Notes: generated from the letters alone by a model not told the origin. Positions 1 through 13,100 are shown, counted from the stretch's first letter. The stretch: DNA of 64,000 nucleotides from Acanthosepion pharaonis (GCA_903632075.3 CAHIKZ030000804.1:2124501-2188500), one strand, 5' to 3'. Numbers and translations: made by a program.

Positions 1-337
1 TACCATGAGCAACACTAATTTAATGTCAGCAAATACAACATTCATTAATTCTAATTAATGATTTACTTATATACGTCCTACTAATCAATTCATGTTTGGT
101 GGAGAGGAGAGGTGCATCTACACATTTCCCAAGGTAATTTCCGCATACGCTAATATAACAAACCCGACTGGATTTCGAAATTGGCTATCCGATTTCCATT
201 TCTGAACCGGCATCCATTGAACCACACACACATACAAGCTTACAGCGTCTGGTCTTCAGAAGCGGCCATCCATCAAGGTATTGGCCAGGCTCGCCAGTGC
301 TTAACATCGGTAATCGTACAAAAACTATTGTTGGGCG

Positions 338-338
<1 letters not shown>
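1..338. other. AT-rich non-coding flank
   Basis: No recognisable gene or repeat family is visible on either strand. A short minus-strand open frame that runs through the neighbouring GATA tract carries a Tyr/Leu/Ser/Ile repeat and is an artefact of the microsatellite. Confidence 0.6.

Positions 339-383
<45 letters not shown>
339..383. repeat. (GATA)n microsatellite
   Basis: About eleven perfect copies of the tetranucleotide GATA/TAGA. It is a pure simple repeat with no flanking sign of a mobile element and is likely to vary in length between individuals. Confidence 0.97.
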
Positions 384-663
384 GTCGTGGTATTTAAGTA
401 AGTATCATATCCTGAATAGCTTTGTGTCATTTATGAACCAGGATATATAGAATTTTCGGGAAACATCACCAGATCTGTATTCTAAAAACTGTTAAACATG
501 CAATACTTAGAATGTGTCTATTTCTAAACTGGTAGACATTATCTTCACTATTACAAAATACAAAGATATCTGTTGTAACACGATTCACCCATTAAATATG
601 GCATTAATAATAATACGAAAATAGTCGAACTTCAAAAAATATTTAACGCCTTAAGGAAACACG
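384..663. other. AT-rich non-coding DNA
   Basis: Nothing recognisable: no open frame of note, no tRNA-like boxes and no obvious repeat. Confidence 0.5.
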
Positions 664-724
664 ATCTCTCTCTGTCTTAATCTCTCTCTTTCCCTCTCTC
701 TATATGTATGTATGCATATATATA

Positions 725-769
<45 letters not shown>
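664..769. repeat. (TC)n then (TA)n compound microsatellite
   Basis: A CT-rich stretch (664-702) passes through TATGTATG and GCATATATAT units into an uninterrupted AT alternation that ends at 769. Pyrimidine tracts leading into TA dinucleotides recur at 2705-2796, so this arrangement is a habit of the genome, not a single event. Confidence 0.93.
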
Positions 770-772
<3 letters not shown>

Positions 773-1529
773 AAAAAACGAAGAATAAAATTACAGAGTT
801 GAAAATATTGATTTAAAACAAGGCTTACTACAAGTGTAGAAAAACAAATATTTATTACACACTGTTACATTAGGACATGTAAGTAATTACTACTAAATTT
901 TCTATTCTGTTTCGACGTTCAAATAAAACGTCTTTTCAGGTAATTAACAATAATGATAATAAACAATCTTATTTAAAATATCAATTTATGAAACTTTCTT
1001 CTTTTTCCGTTTTTTGAAAAATATAAGTAAAACGAATTTATATAAAGAAAAAGGAAAAAATGTAAATAAACAAAAGTAAAAAGAAGATGAAAGAAAAAAA
1101 GACAAGAGAAAGCATAAGAAATAAACTACGACGATAACAGACAACAACGAAAAGAAAAAGAAAGAAGATTTTATTCAAAATTACACAGAGGCAAGGAAAT
1201 AGGAAAGTTAATAATACGAGAAGATGTTGATACGAATTAATCCAATGAAATTGTTGAATAAGAATTCAAATTTAAACGGAAATGAATCGGAAAAAAGATA
1301 CGTTGGTTAACAATGTCGCATTTCAAATTTTTTGGCAATTTCATGAAATCACATGTTAAAAAAAAATATCCATAGAACGTAAGTACAGGAAACATTAAGA
1401 AACAATACATTACTTAACAAAACCTACCTTACATTACAAATTAGAATATAAAATGTATTTAAACTTTTAATATTCTTATAGTAATTTTAAACAACACCTA
1501 AAACAAAGCCCTTTTGAATATGGCTAATT
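770..1529. other. AT-rich DNA with a purine-rich A/G stretch
   Basis: No gene recognised. From roughly 1015 to 1170 the plus strand is strongly purine-biased (AAAGAAAAAG-type words), which looks like low-complexity DNA. The rest is featureless AT-rich sequence. Confidence 0.5.
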
Positions 1530-1655
1530 ACACATAAATGCTATCCTTGTAGAGTTCCATAACCCAAGTTACAGCATTGAAAGGAGATTTTGTCAATATG
1601 GTCGTACAAGAGATCAGGCCTAATGAGGAAGACCCGCATTGTGAATTTATTGCTA
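1530..1655 (+). repeat. Dispersed repeat, copy A (inverted partner at 3424-3556)
   Basis: This segment matches the reverse complement of 3424-3556 over roughly 110-125 bp. Shared words include GGAGATTTTGTCAATATGGT (the partner differs by two bases) and the exact 19-mer CTAATGAGGAAGACCCGCA. Both copies keep the same open frame over about 27 codons, with key residues KGDF, NM and RPNEEDPHC conserved and most changes conservative. The similarity fades at both ends, so these are two insertions of one family in opposite orientation or the arms of a decayed palindromic element. The family and any product are not recognised. Confidence 0.7.
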
Positions 1656-1857
1656 TTAAGCGCTTTGTATAATGCATATTATGGAAAGAGTTTATATCTA
1701 GTTAGTTCCGTGATGCAGAAAAGAAAAGTATGAACGTTGTAAAAACTTAATAAGAACTTCATTAAAGTTTCTTTGCATGTCATCATTTAGAGAAACGTGT
1801 ATAAAATAAAGTTTGTTACCAGTAATATGAGCATATTTGCTGGTCATTAATATGTAA
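1656..1857. other. AT-rich spacer
   Basis: No recognisable feature. It links the dispersed repeat copy to the GT-rich tract. Confidence 0.4.
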
Positions 1858-1919
1858 GTGTGTGTGTGTGCGCGTTTGTTTGTTTTGTGTGTGTGAGTCT
1901 GTGTGTGTGTGCTTGTGTA
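1858..1919. repeat. Interrupted (GT)n microsatellite
   Basis: GT dinucleotides interrupted by CGCG, TTTGTT and GAGTCT words. It is an old imperfect tract. The His/Thr-rich minus-strand translation through it is a shadow of the repeat. Confidence 0.93.
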
Positions 1920-1992
1920 TACCAAAAAATCCTCCACTTTTGAGCAAATACTTTTGTTAATATACATCTTGGCTGGTCCAAATTTATTTTCA

Positions 1993-1994
<2 letters not shown>

Positions 1995-2066
<72 letters not shown>

Positions 2067-2071
2067 GGGGG
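1995..2071. repeat. (TA)~35 microsatellite ending in G7
   Basis: An uninterrupted AT alternation of about 70 bp runs to 2064 and is followed directly by seven G residues. The tract is self-complementary and could extrude a cruciform. It gives a Tyr-Ile repeat in translation, which is not a gene. Confidence 0.97.
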
Positions 2072-2704
2072 TGAAGGCTTAGATATATTCGTACATAGGT
2101 TTCTATATATATGCATTTGATTTAATGAATTTATCATAACATTTAACACATTTATTTATTCCCAAAATAGTAACACATGTATCTTTGTTAGAATGATTAG
2201 TACTTTTGGACGTATATGTATTCTGCGCTTTATATACGTACTTATCTGTAATGTAAAAAGTAAGCATTGATAAACGTAACAGTTCAACTACTAGAGTTAG
2301 CGAGGATCTGTAACTCGATAAACGCCCGATGCATCCTGAGAATAAAACTTATTTGCTGTCATAAAAACGCTTTAAAGCGAAGATTGTCCGGGGACCGGGT
2401 AAAGTAAATGTTCACACGACGGATAGATTTGATAAATCTTTCATGGCAAACAAGCCGAGCGAGTCCATTGTGTCTAATTAGTCACTTCTTGTTTGACGTC
2501 ACTGCTTGCAACTTTGATCTTTACGACGAGAGGGATGTCGTCACATCCGTATAGACCATTAAGCGTCACGCCATTCTGAAAATCAGGATGTGGGGAACAT
2601 ATATTAACGCGGGATACAAACAGCTAGTATACATTTATAAGATTGTAAACACCCACCTGCAGACACACAATTTAGCACACATAGATACATATACACATAC
2701 GTGC
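2072..2704. other. Mixed-composition non-coding DNA with one CRE-like site
   Basis: Around 2280-2580 the sequence is less AT-rich than its surroundings, with several CpGs and a perfect TGACGTCA palindrome at 2494-2501 (the cAMP-response-element consensus). No exon, TATA-to-start arrangement or coding frame accompanies it, so a promoter is only a possibility. Confidence 0.3.
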
Positions 2705-2782
<78 letters not shown>

Positions 2783-2796
2783 TGAGAGAGAGAGGG
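2705..2796. repeat. Compound (AT)n(AC)n(AT)n(AG)n microsatellite
   Basis: AT alternation, a short ACACAC block, a second AT alternation and a GA block (to about 2796) abut without spacers. The overlapping open frames with Tyr-Ile and Arg-Glu runs are translations of this tract. Confidence 0.97.
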
Positions 2797-3423
2797 TCAT
2801 GAAGAGACGTAAACAGATGATGTCGACGAAGAAAGATGCGGAAGTTTTCTCGGGGTGACAATGAAGGGAACCGAATCCCATAAAATTTCACGTTTATATG
2901 TGTTGTGTCGAACTATGAAACACAAGAACCTATTCTGTGAGTACATTTGTGTGTTTATATGTGCGCGTTCGTGCGTGTATGTGCAAGACTGTGGGTGTAT
3001 GAGAGAGAGACAACGCGCACACGCCTCTATGTATTTGTACGCGTGTCTTTATATACGTATATACAGCATTTGATTTAGTTATTTGCTTTTTACTTAGTGG
3101 GTATTTAAAACCCAAACATATTTTGAATTGAAAGAATAAGTATATCTTTGCGTGTGAATATTGTATTAAAATTATTTTTGTAAGTTTAATAGTACTGGCT
3201 TTCTAAACGCAGCCGTATTATTTAATACATAGCCGGAGGACAGATGGATTCAAAGCTTTCACAAGGGTACTACCAATTCGCACTTAACTGAATTTAACAA
3301 ATCCTACTGAAATTCGGACTCAGATCTATAATGTCTCGTTCTGAACCCTTAACTATTTCCACACATTGCACATCTACTGTATATAGTCAAGAATATAAAA
3401 TAGCTTTGACAATTGATTTCTAA
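2797..3423. other. AT-rich non-coding DNA
   Basis: Short GTGT/GAGAGA remnants lie at 2945-3025. No protein family is recognisable in the 60-70 codon open frames. Confidence 0.45.
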
Positions 3424-3556
3424 TCAGGTGCCCCCCATAAATCCACAATGCGGGTCTTCCTCATTAGGCCTTAACTCTGGTACGATCATATTGATAAAAT
3501 CTCCTTTAAATACTGTAACTTACGTTATGGACCTCTACAGAGACAGAATTTTTGTG
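3424..3556 (-). repeat. Dispersed repeat, copy B (inverted partner at 1530-1655)
   Basis: The reverse complement aligns with copy A, sharing the conserved core that reads RPNEEDPHC and the upstream KGDF. Outside the core, toward 3541-3556, the match is weaker but still visible. Copy B ends next to a CCCCCC run at about 3431-3436, where copy A has unrelated sequence. The two copies lie about 1.8 kb apart and face each other. Confidence 0.7.
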
Positions 3557-4335
3557 CACTAAAACCTAGAATTATTTTCATTGTCCCCTTTTCTTACCCA
3601 ATTGTAGTTGACTGTTATTGCTATTCCTATTGTATTCTTTGTTCTATCTACCATCTTCGGTGAACCATGACACTTCCTAATTACATATTGTTTGAATTAC
3701 CCATGTCATGTTGGATGTTGTATTTGTGTCTCAGTCATTCATTTATTCACTTAACTCATTTCGCGCCGATCCGGTCACCATTCTCTTCATTCTCATACTT
3801 GCGGCTCATGCTGAAATTCAAGACAGAATGGGGAATAGCTTGCCGGTTAATTTCGCACCTAGGATGCTGAGTTCACCTCGTACATCCTCTTGAAAGTGGT
3901 AAGACCTACAAGGCAACAGGTGGTTGGAATTTAGAGTTTTCATTCTCGACAACCTTCGATACTACATGGATTCCGTGCGCTGCCCAAACTACGATTACCT
4001 TTATCAAATTTTATTCTGGTAATTTCCTTGTCTGTTATTAGATATAACAAGGAAGCTAAAGTATCTGCTAAAAGTGTCGCATTATATATTTTTCTCACAA
4101 TTACATGACCCGATATTTCATTACACTCATCGCTTTTCTGGAACAGATTGATATTTTGATTAATAATTCTTGTGGCGCAAGTTTCAAGTCCTTACATACG
4201 TACAAGAATAGCAGGCAGTTTGACATCTGGTCACATTTTTAATGGAAACTGAACTGATTTATAACATCTGGACCGAAGATATATATTGATAAATACTGAT
4301 CGCAGAAATTCGCAAAGAAACAGAACTTAAGTATT
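3557..4335. other. Non-coding left flank of the satellite
   Basis: Unremarkable sequence up to the satellite edge. Two overlapping 60-70 codon plus-strand open frames at 3667-3893 show no recognisable domain. The last 30 bp hold an AATTCGCAAAGAAACAG word that may be a very diverged satellite fragment, but this is weak. Confidence 0.45.
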
Positions 4336-6950
4336 CCGTGGAAATTTTCACAAAGATTGATTGACTTTTTGGAGTTTCCCCACCAAAATGGATGATTATA
4401 TCAATATAGCGAATTCGTATTGAAGTTCATGCATTTTAAAAAAAAGAAAACATTTATGTAAAAAAAGAAAACAGTTCGTTTCCCACCCTGGATGTAAGTG
4501 GAAATATTTCACAAAGAAATATATGATTGACTTTTGCATATAAATAATTGCTATAATAAATAATTGTTTCTACTGTTTCACCAAAAAATCTGGATGATTA
4601 TATCAATATAGCGAAATTGAAGTTCATGTTAGCATTTATGTAAAAAAAAGAAAACAGTTCGCCGTAAGTGGGAAATATTTCAGCAAAGAAATATATGATT
4701 GACTTTTGCATATAAATAATTGCTATAAATAATTGTTTCTACTGTTTCCCCACCAAAATCTGGATGATTATATCAATATAGTGAATTCGTATTGAAGTTC
4801 ATGTTAGCATTTATGTAAAAAGAAAACAGTTCGCCGTAAGTGGAAATATTTCACAAAGAAATATATGATTGACTTTGCATATAAATAATTGCTATAATAA
4901 ATAATTGTTTCTACTGTTTCCCACCAAAATCTGGATGATTATATCAATATAGCGAATTCGTATTGAAGTTCATGTTAGCATTTATGTAAAAAAGAAAACA
5001 GTTCGCCGTAAGTGGAAATATTTCACAAAGAAATATATGATTGACTTTTTGCATATAAATAATTGCTATAATAAATAATTGTTTTACTGTTTCCACCAAA
5101 ATCTGGATGATTATATCAATATAGCGAATTCGTATTGAAGTTCATGTTAGCATTTATGTAAAAAAGAAAACAGTTCGCCGTAAGTGGAAATATTTCACAA
5201 AGAAATATATGATTGACTTTTGCATATAAATAATTGCTATAATAAATAATTGTTTCTACTGTTTCCCCACCAAAATCTGGATGATTATATCAATATAGCG
5301 AATTCGTATTGAAGTTCATGTTAGCATTTATGTAAAAAAGAAAACAGTTCGCCGTAAGTGGAAATATTTCACAAAGAAATATATGATTGACTTTTGCATA
5401 TAAATAATTGCTATAATAAATAATTGTTTCTACTGTTTCCCCACCAAAATCTGGATGATTATATCAATATAGCGTAAGTTCGCGTTAGCATTTATGTAAA
5501 AAAAAAAAAGTTCATGGAAATATTTCACAAAGAAATATATGATTGACTTTTTGCATATAAATAATTGCTATAATAAATAAAACCAAAATCTGGATGATTA
5601 TATCAATATAGCGAATTGTATTGAAATGTTAGCATTTTCAAAAAAGAAAATAGAAGTTGTAATTGAAATATTTTGCAAAGAAATATATGATTGACTTTTG
5701 CATATAAATAATTGCTATAATAATTGTTGTTTACTGTTTCCCCACCAAAATCTGGATGATTATATCAATATAGCGAATTCGTATTGAAGTTCATGTTAGC
5801 ATTTATGTAAAAAAGAAAACAGTTCGTTGTAAGTGGAAATATTTCACAAAAAAAATATATGATTGAACTTTGCATATAAATAATTGCTATAATAAATAAT
5901 TGTTTCTACTGTTTCCCACCAAAATCTGGATGATTATATCAATATAGCGAATTCGTATTGAAGTTCATGTTAGCATTTATGTAAAAAAAAAACAGTTCGC
6001 CGTAAGTGGGAAATATTTCACAAAGAAATATATGATTGACTTTTGCATATAAATAATTGCTATAATAAATAATTGTTTCTACTGTTTCCCCACCAAAATC
6101 TGGATGATTATATCAATATAGCGAATTCGTATTGAAGTTCATGTTAGCATTTATGTAAAAGAAAAACATTGTAAGTGGAAATATTTCACAAAGAAATATA
6201 TGATTGACTTGCATATAAATAATTGCTATAATAAATAATTGTTTCTACTGTTTCCCACCAAAATCTGGATGATTATATCAATATAGCGAATTGTATTGAA
6301 GTTCATGTTAGCATTTAAAAAAAAAGAAAACAGTTCGTCGTAAGTGGAAATATTTCACAAAGAAATATATGATTGACTTTGCATATAAATAATTGCTATA
6401 ATAAATAATTGTTTCTACTGTTTCCCCACCAAAATCTGGATGATTATATCAATATAGCGAATTCGTATTGAAGTTCATGAAATATTTAGCATTTATGTAA
6501 AAAAGCAATATAAAAACAGTTAAATTGAAAACAGTTCGTTGTAAGTGGAAATATTTCACAAAGAAATATATGATTGACTTTTGCTAAAAGAAATATATAA
6601 ATAATACTGTTTCCCCCAAAATCTGGATGATTATATCAATATAGCGAATTCGTATTGAAGTTCATGTTAGCATTTATGTAAAAAAAGAAAACAGTTCGTT
6701 GTAAGTGGAAATATTTCCAAAAGAAATATATGATTGACTTTTTGCATATAAATAATTCTATAATAAATAATTGTTCTACTGTTTCCCCACCAAAATCTGG
6801 ATGATTATATCAATATATTGAAAGTTCATGTTAGCATTTATGTAAAAAGAAAAACAGTTCGCCGTAGTGGAAATATTTCACAAAAGAAATATATGATTGA
6901 CTTTTGCATATAAATAATTGCTATAATAAATAATTGTTTCTACTGTTTCC

Positions 6951-7124
6951 CCACCAAAATCTGGATGATTATATCAATATAGCGAATTCGTATTGAAGTT
7001 CATGTTAGCATTTATGTAAAAAAGAAAACAGTTCGCCGTAAGTGGAAATATTTCACAAAGAAATATATGATTGACTTTTGCATATAAATAATTGCTATAA
7101 TAAATAATTGTTTCTACTGTTTCC
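6951..7124 (+). repeat. Reference satellite monomer (174 bp)
   Basis: This copy is representative because the copies on either side of it (6.9-7.3 kb) differ from it by only one or two bases. Because 174 is 3 x 58, a reading frame keeps phase from monomer to monomer. The full-length antisense consensus nevertheless meets a stop near the EcoRI site, and single-base deletions there (GAATTC to GAATT) create the longer antisense frames seen elsewhere. I therefore regard it as non-coding. Confidence 0.95.
7031..7047 (+). other. CENP-B-box-like motif in the satellite monomer
   Basis: GTTCGCCGTAAGTGGAA aligned to the CENP-B box core NTTCGNNNNANNCGGGN keeps TTCG, the central A and two of the last four core bases, i.e. 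seven of nine constrained positions. The common variant GTTCGTTGTAAGTGGAA is closer to the full mammalian box. The motif recurs in nearly every intact monomer. No binding protein is known from this sequence, and an AT-rich satellite could hold a partial match by chance. Confidence 0.3.
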
Positions 7125-10100
7125 CCACCAAAATCTGGATGATTATATCAATATAGCGAATTCGTATTGAAGTTCATGTTAGCATTTATGTAAAAAAGAA
7201 AACAGTTCGCCGTAAGTGGAAATATTTCACAAAGAAATATATGATTGACTTTTGCATATAAATAATTGCTATAATAAATAATTGTTTTACTGTTTCCCCA
7301 CCAAAATCTGGATGATTATATCAATATAGCGAATTCGTATTGAAGTTCATGTTAGCATTTATGTAAAAAGAAAAACAAAAGTGGAAAAACAAAGTTTGCC
7401 GTAATTGCTATAATAAATAATTGTTTCTACTGTTTCCCCACCAAAATCTGGATGATTATATCAATATAGCGAATTCGTATTGAAGTTCATGTTAGCATTT
7501 ATGTAAAAAAAAAACAGTTTGAAATATTTCACAAAGAAATATATGATTGACTTTTGCATATAAATAATTGCTATATAAATAATTGTTTCTACTGTTTCCC
7601 CCACCAAAATCTGGATGATTATATCAATATAGCGAATTCGTATTGAAGTTCATGTTAGCATTTATGTAAAAAAAGAAAACAGTTCGTTGTAAGTGGAAAT
7701 ATTTCACAAAGAAATATATGATTGATTTTTGCATATAAATAATTGCTATAATAAATAATTGTTTCTACTGTTTCCCCACCAAAATCTGGATGATTATATC
7801 AATATAGCGAATCTGAATTTATTGAAAAGAAGTTCATGTTCACAAAGCATGATTGACTTTTGCATATAAAAAATAAAAACAGTTCCACCAAAATCTGGAT
7901 GATTATATCAATATAGCGAAAAATATTTTCAAAAAAGAAATATATGATTGACTTTGCATATAAATAATTGCTATAATAAATAATTGTTTCTACTGTTTCC
8001 CCACCAAAATCTGGATGATTATATCAATATAGCGAATTCGTATTGAAGTTCATGTTAGCATTTATGTAAAAAAAGAAAAAAATTGTAAGTGGAAAAACAG
8101 AAATATATGATTGACTTTGCATATAAATAATTGCTATAATAAATAATTGTTTCTATTTCCCCACCAAAAATCTGGATGATTATATCAATATAAGGAATTC
8201 GTATTGAAGTTCATGTTAGCATTTTGTAAAAAGAAAACATGTAAGTAAATAATTTCACAAAGAAATATATGATTGATTTTGCATATAAATAATTGCTATA
8301 ATAAATAATTGTTTCTACTGTTTCCCACCAAAATCTGGATGATTATATCAATATAGCGAATTGTATTGAAGTTCATGTTAGCATTTATGTAAAAAAGAAA
8401 ACAGTTCGCCGTAAGTGGAAATATTTCACAAAGAAATATATGATTGACTTTTGCATATAAATAATTGCTATAATAAATAATTGTTTCTACTGTTTCCCCA
8501 CCAAAATCTGGATGATTATATCAATATAGCGAATTCGTATTGAAGTTCATGTTAGCATTCGCCGTAAAAAAAAGAAAACAGTTCGCATGTAAGTGGAAAA
8601 TATTTCACAAAAGAAATATATGATTGACTTTTGCATATAAATAATTGCTATAATAAATAATTGTTTCTACTGTTTCCCCACCAAAATCTGGATGATTATA
8701 TCAATATAGCGAATTCGTATTGAAGTTCATGTTAGCATTTATAAAAAAAAAAAGAAAACAGTTAGGTGACGTAAGTTTTACTGGAAATATTTCATCAAAG
8801 AAATATATGATTGACAGTTTTTGAAATATAAATAATTGCTATAATAAATAATTGTTTAAATACTGTTTTGTTTCCCACCAAAATCTGGATGATTATATCA
8901 ATATAGCGAATTCGCATTGAAGTTCATGTTAGCATTTATGTAAAAAAGAAAAAAGTGGAAAAACAGTTCGCATATAAATAATTGCTATAATAAATAATTG
9001 TTTACTGTTTCACAAAATCTGGATGATTATATCAAATAGCGAATTCGTATTGAATTGTTAGCATTTATGTAAAAAAAAAACAGTTCGTGTAAGTGGAAAT
9101 ATTTCACAAAGAAAATATGATTGACTTTGCAATAAATAAATAAATAATTGTTTTACTGTTTCCCCACCAAAATCTGGATGATTATATCAATATAGCGAAT
9201 TCGTATTGAAGTTCATGTTAGCATTTATGTAAAAAAGAAAACAGTTCGCCGTAAGTGGAAATATTTCACAAAGAAAATATGATTGATTTTTTGCATATAA
9301 ATAATTGCTATAATAAATAATTGTTTCTACTGTTTCCCACCAAAATCTGGATGATTATATCAATATAGCGAATTCGTATTGAAGTTCATGTTAGCATTTA
9401 TGTAAAAAGCTATAATAAAAAACAGTTCGCCTGTGATTATATCAATAGCGAATCTGGAAATGTTATTTCAAAAGAAATATATGATTGACTTTTGCATATA
9501 AATAATTTATAATAAATAATTGTTTTACTGTTTCCCACCAAAATCTGGATGATTATATCAATATAGCGAATTCGTATTGAAGTTCATGTTAGCATTTATG
9601 TAAAAAAGAAAACAGTTCGCCGTAAGTGGAAATATTTCACAAAGAAATATATGATTGACTTTTGCATATAAATAATTGCTATAATAAATAATTGTTTCTA
9701 CTGTTTCCCCACCAAAATCTGGATGATTATATCAATATAGCGAATTCGTATTGAAGTTCATGTTAGCATTTATGTAAAAAAGAAAACAGTTCGCCGTATC
9801 TGATGTGGAAATATTTCACAAAAGAAATATATGATTGACTTTTTTGCATATAAATAATTGCTATAATAAATAATTGTTTCTACTGTTTCCCCACCAAAAT
9901 CTGGATGATTATATCAATATAGCGAATTGTATTGAAGTTCATGTTAGCATTTTAAAAAAAAAAAACAGTTCCGTAAAGTGGAAATATTTCAAAGAAATAT
10001 ATGATTGACTTTTGCATATAAATAATTGCTATAATAAATAATTGTTTCTACTGTTTCCACCAAAATCTGGATGATTATATCAATATAGCGAATTCGTATT

Positions 10101-13100
10101 GAAGTTCATGTTAGCATTTATGTAAAAAAAAAAAAGTGGAAAGGATTGAAATATTTCTATAATAAAAAAGAAATATATGATTGATCAATTTTTGCATATA
10201 AATAATTGCTATAATAAATAATTGTTTTACTGTTTCCCCACCAAAATCTGGATGATTATATCAATATAGCGAATTCTGTATTGAAGTTCATGTTAGCATT
10301 TATGTAAAAAAAGAAAAAACAGTTCGCCGTAAGTGGAAATATTTCACAAAGAAATATATGATTGACTTTTGCATATAAATAATTGCTATAATAAATAATT
10401 GTTTCTACTGTTTCCCCACCAAAATCTGATGATTATATCAATATAGCGAATTCGTATTGAAGTTCATGTTAGCATTTATGTAAAAAGAAAACAGTTCGTC
10501 GTAAAAAATATTTCACAAAAGAAATATATGATTGACTTTTGCATATAAATAATTGCTATAATAAATAATTGTTTCACTGTTTCCCCACCAAAATCTGGAT
10601 GATTATATCAATATAGCGAATTCGTATTGAAGTTCATGTTAGCATTTGCGTAAAAAAAGAAAACAGTTCGTCGTAAGTGGAAATATTTCACAAAGAAATA
10701 TATGATTGACTTTTGCATATAAATAATTGCTAATAAATAATTGTTTCTACTGTTTCCCACCAAAATCTGGATGATTATATCAATATAGCGAATTCGTATT
10801 GAAGTTCATGTTAGCATTTATGTAAAAAAAACAGTTCGCCGTAAGTGGAAATATTTCACAAAGAAATATATGATTGACTTTGCATATAAATAATTGCTAT
10901 AATAAATAATTGTTTCTACTGTTTCCCCACCAAAATCTGGATGATTATATCAATATAGCGAATTCGTATTGAAGTTCATGTTAGCATTTATGTAAAAAGA
11001 AAACAGTTCGTAGTAAGTGGAAATATTTCACAAAGAAATATATGATTGACTTTTGCATATAAATAATTGCTATAATAAATAATTGTTTCTACTGTTTCCC
11101 CACCAAAATCTGGATGATTATATCAATATAGCGAATTCGTATTGAAGTTCATGTTAGCATTTATGTAAAAAAAAAAACAGTTCAAGTAAGTGGAAATATT
11201 TCACAAAGAAATATATGATTGACTTTTTGCATATAAATAATTGCTATAATAAATAATTGTTTCTACTGTTTCCCCACCAAAATCTGGATGATTATATCAA
11301 TATAGCGAATTCGTATTGAAGTTCATGTTAGCATTTATGTAAAAAGAAAACAGTTCGCCGTAAGTGGAAATATTTCACAAAGAAATATATGATTGACTTT
11401 TTTGCATATAAATAATTGCTATAATAAATAATTGTTTTACTGTTTCCCCACCAAAATCTGGATGATTATATCAATATAGCGAATTCGTATTGAAGTTCAT
11501 GTTAGCATTTATGTAAAAAGAAAACAGTTCGCCGTAAGTGGAAATATTTCACAAAGAAATATATGATTGACTTTGCATATAAATAATTGCTATAATAAAT
11601 AATTGTTTTACTGTTTCCCACAAAATCTGGAGTTCATGTTAGATTATATGGAAATATTTCACAAAGTATATAAAAATATATGAATTGCATATAAATAATT
11701 ATTCGTATTGAAGTTATGTTGCTGTTTCCCATTTAGTTGCATTTAAAAAAGAAAACAGTTCGTAAGTGGAAATATTTCACAAAGAAATATATGATTGACT
11801 TTTGCATATAAATAATTGCTATAATAAATAATTGTTTCTACTGTTTCCCCCACCAAAATCTGGATGATTATATCAATATAGCGAATTCGTATTGAAGTTC
11901 ATGTTAGCATTTATGTAAAAAAAGAAAAAAAAGGGAAAAACACAAAGTTCGACTTTTGCATATAAATAATTGCTATAATAAATAATTGTTTTACTGTTTC
12001 CACCAAAAATGATTATATCAAATAGCGATATGATTGAAATATTTCACAAAGAAATATAATGACTTTTTGCATATAAATAAATAAATAATGTTTCTACTGT
12101 TTCCACCAAAAATCTGGATGATTCAATATAGCAATATTAGTTCATGAGCATTTATGTAAAAAGAAAACAGTTGAAGAAATATTTCATGATTGAGCATATT
12201 TGCTATAATAAAAAAAGTTTCCACCAAAACTGGATGATTATTCAATATAGGGTTGTATTGAAGTTCATGTTAGCATTTATGTGTTTAAGTGGAAATATTT
12301 CACAAAGAAATATATGATTGACTTTTGCATATAAATAATTGCTATAATAAATAATTGTTTCTACTGTTTCCCCACCAAAATCTGGATGATTATATCAATA
12401 TAGCGAATTGTATTGAAGTTCATGTTAGCATTTATGTAAAAAAAAAAAACAGTTCGTTGTAAGTGGAAATATTTCACAAAGAAATATATGATTGACTTTT
12501 TGCATATAAATAATTGCTATAATAAATAATTGTTTCTACTGTTCCCCCACCAAAAATCTGGATGATTATATCAATATAGCGAATTCGTATTGAAGTTCAT
12601 GTTAGCATTTATGTAAAAAGAAAACAGTTCGTTGTAAGTGGAAATATTTCACAAAGAAATATATGATTGACTTTTGCATATAAATAATTGCTATAATAAA
12701 TAATTGTTTCTACTGTTTCCCCACCAAAATCTGGATGATTATATCAATATAGCGAATTCGTATTGAAGTTCATGTTAGCATTTATGTAAAAAAAAACAGT
12801 TCGCGTAAGTGGAAATATTTCACAAAGAAATATATGATTGACTTTGCATATAAATAATTGCTATAATAAATAATTGTTTCTACTGTTTCCCACCAAAATC
12901 TGGATGATTATATCAATATAGCGAATTGTATTGAAGTTCATGTTAGCATTTATGTAAAAAGAAAACAGTTCGTCGTAAGTGGAAATATTTCACAAAGAAA
13001 TATATGATTGACTTTGCATATAAATAATTGCTATAATAAATAATTGTTTCTACTGTTTCCCCACCAAAATCTGGATGATTATATCAATATAGCGAAATTG

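Noticed and set aside
2494..2501. TGACGTCA as evidence of a promoter
   Set aside because: One 8-bp palindrome without a TATA box, start site, exon or other cluster is not enough to call a promoter.
2588..2891. Overlapping frames with Tyr-Ile and Arg-Glu repeats
   Set aside because: These are products of the compound AT/AC/AG microsatellite on both strands.
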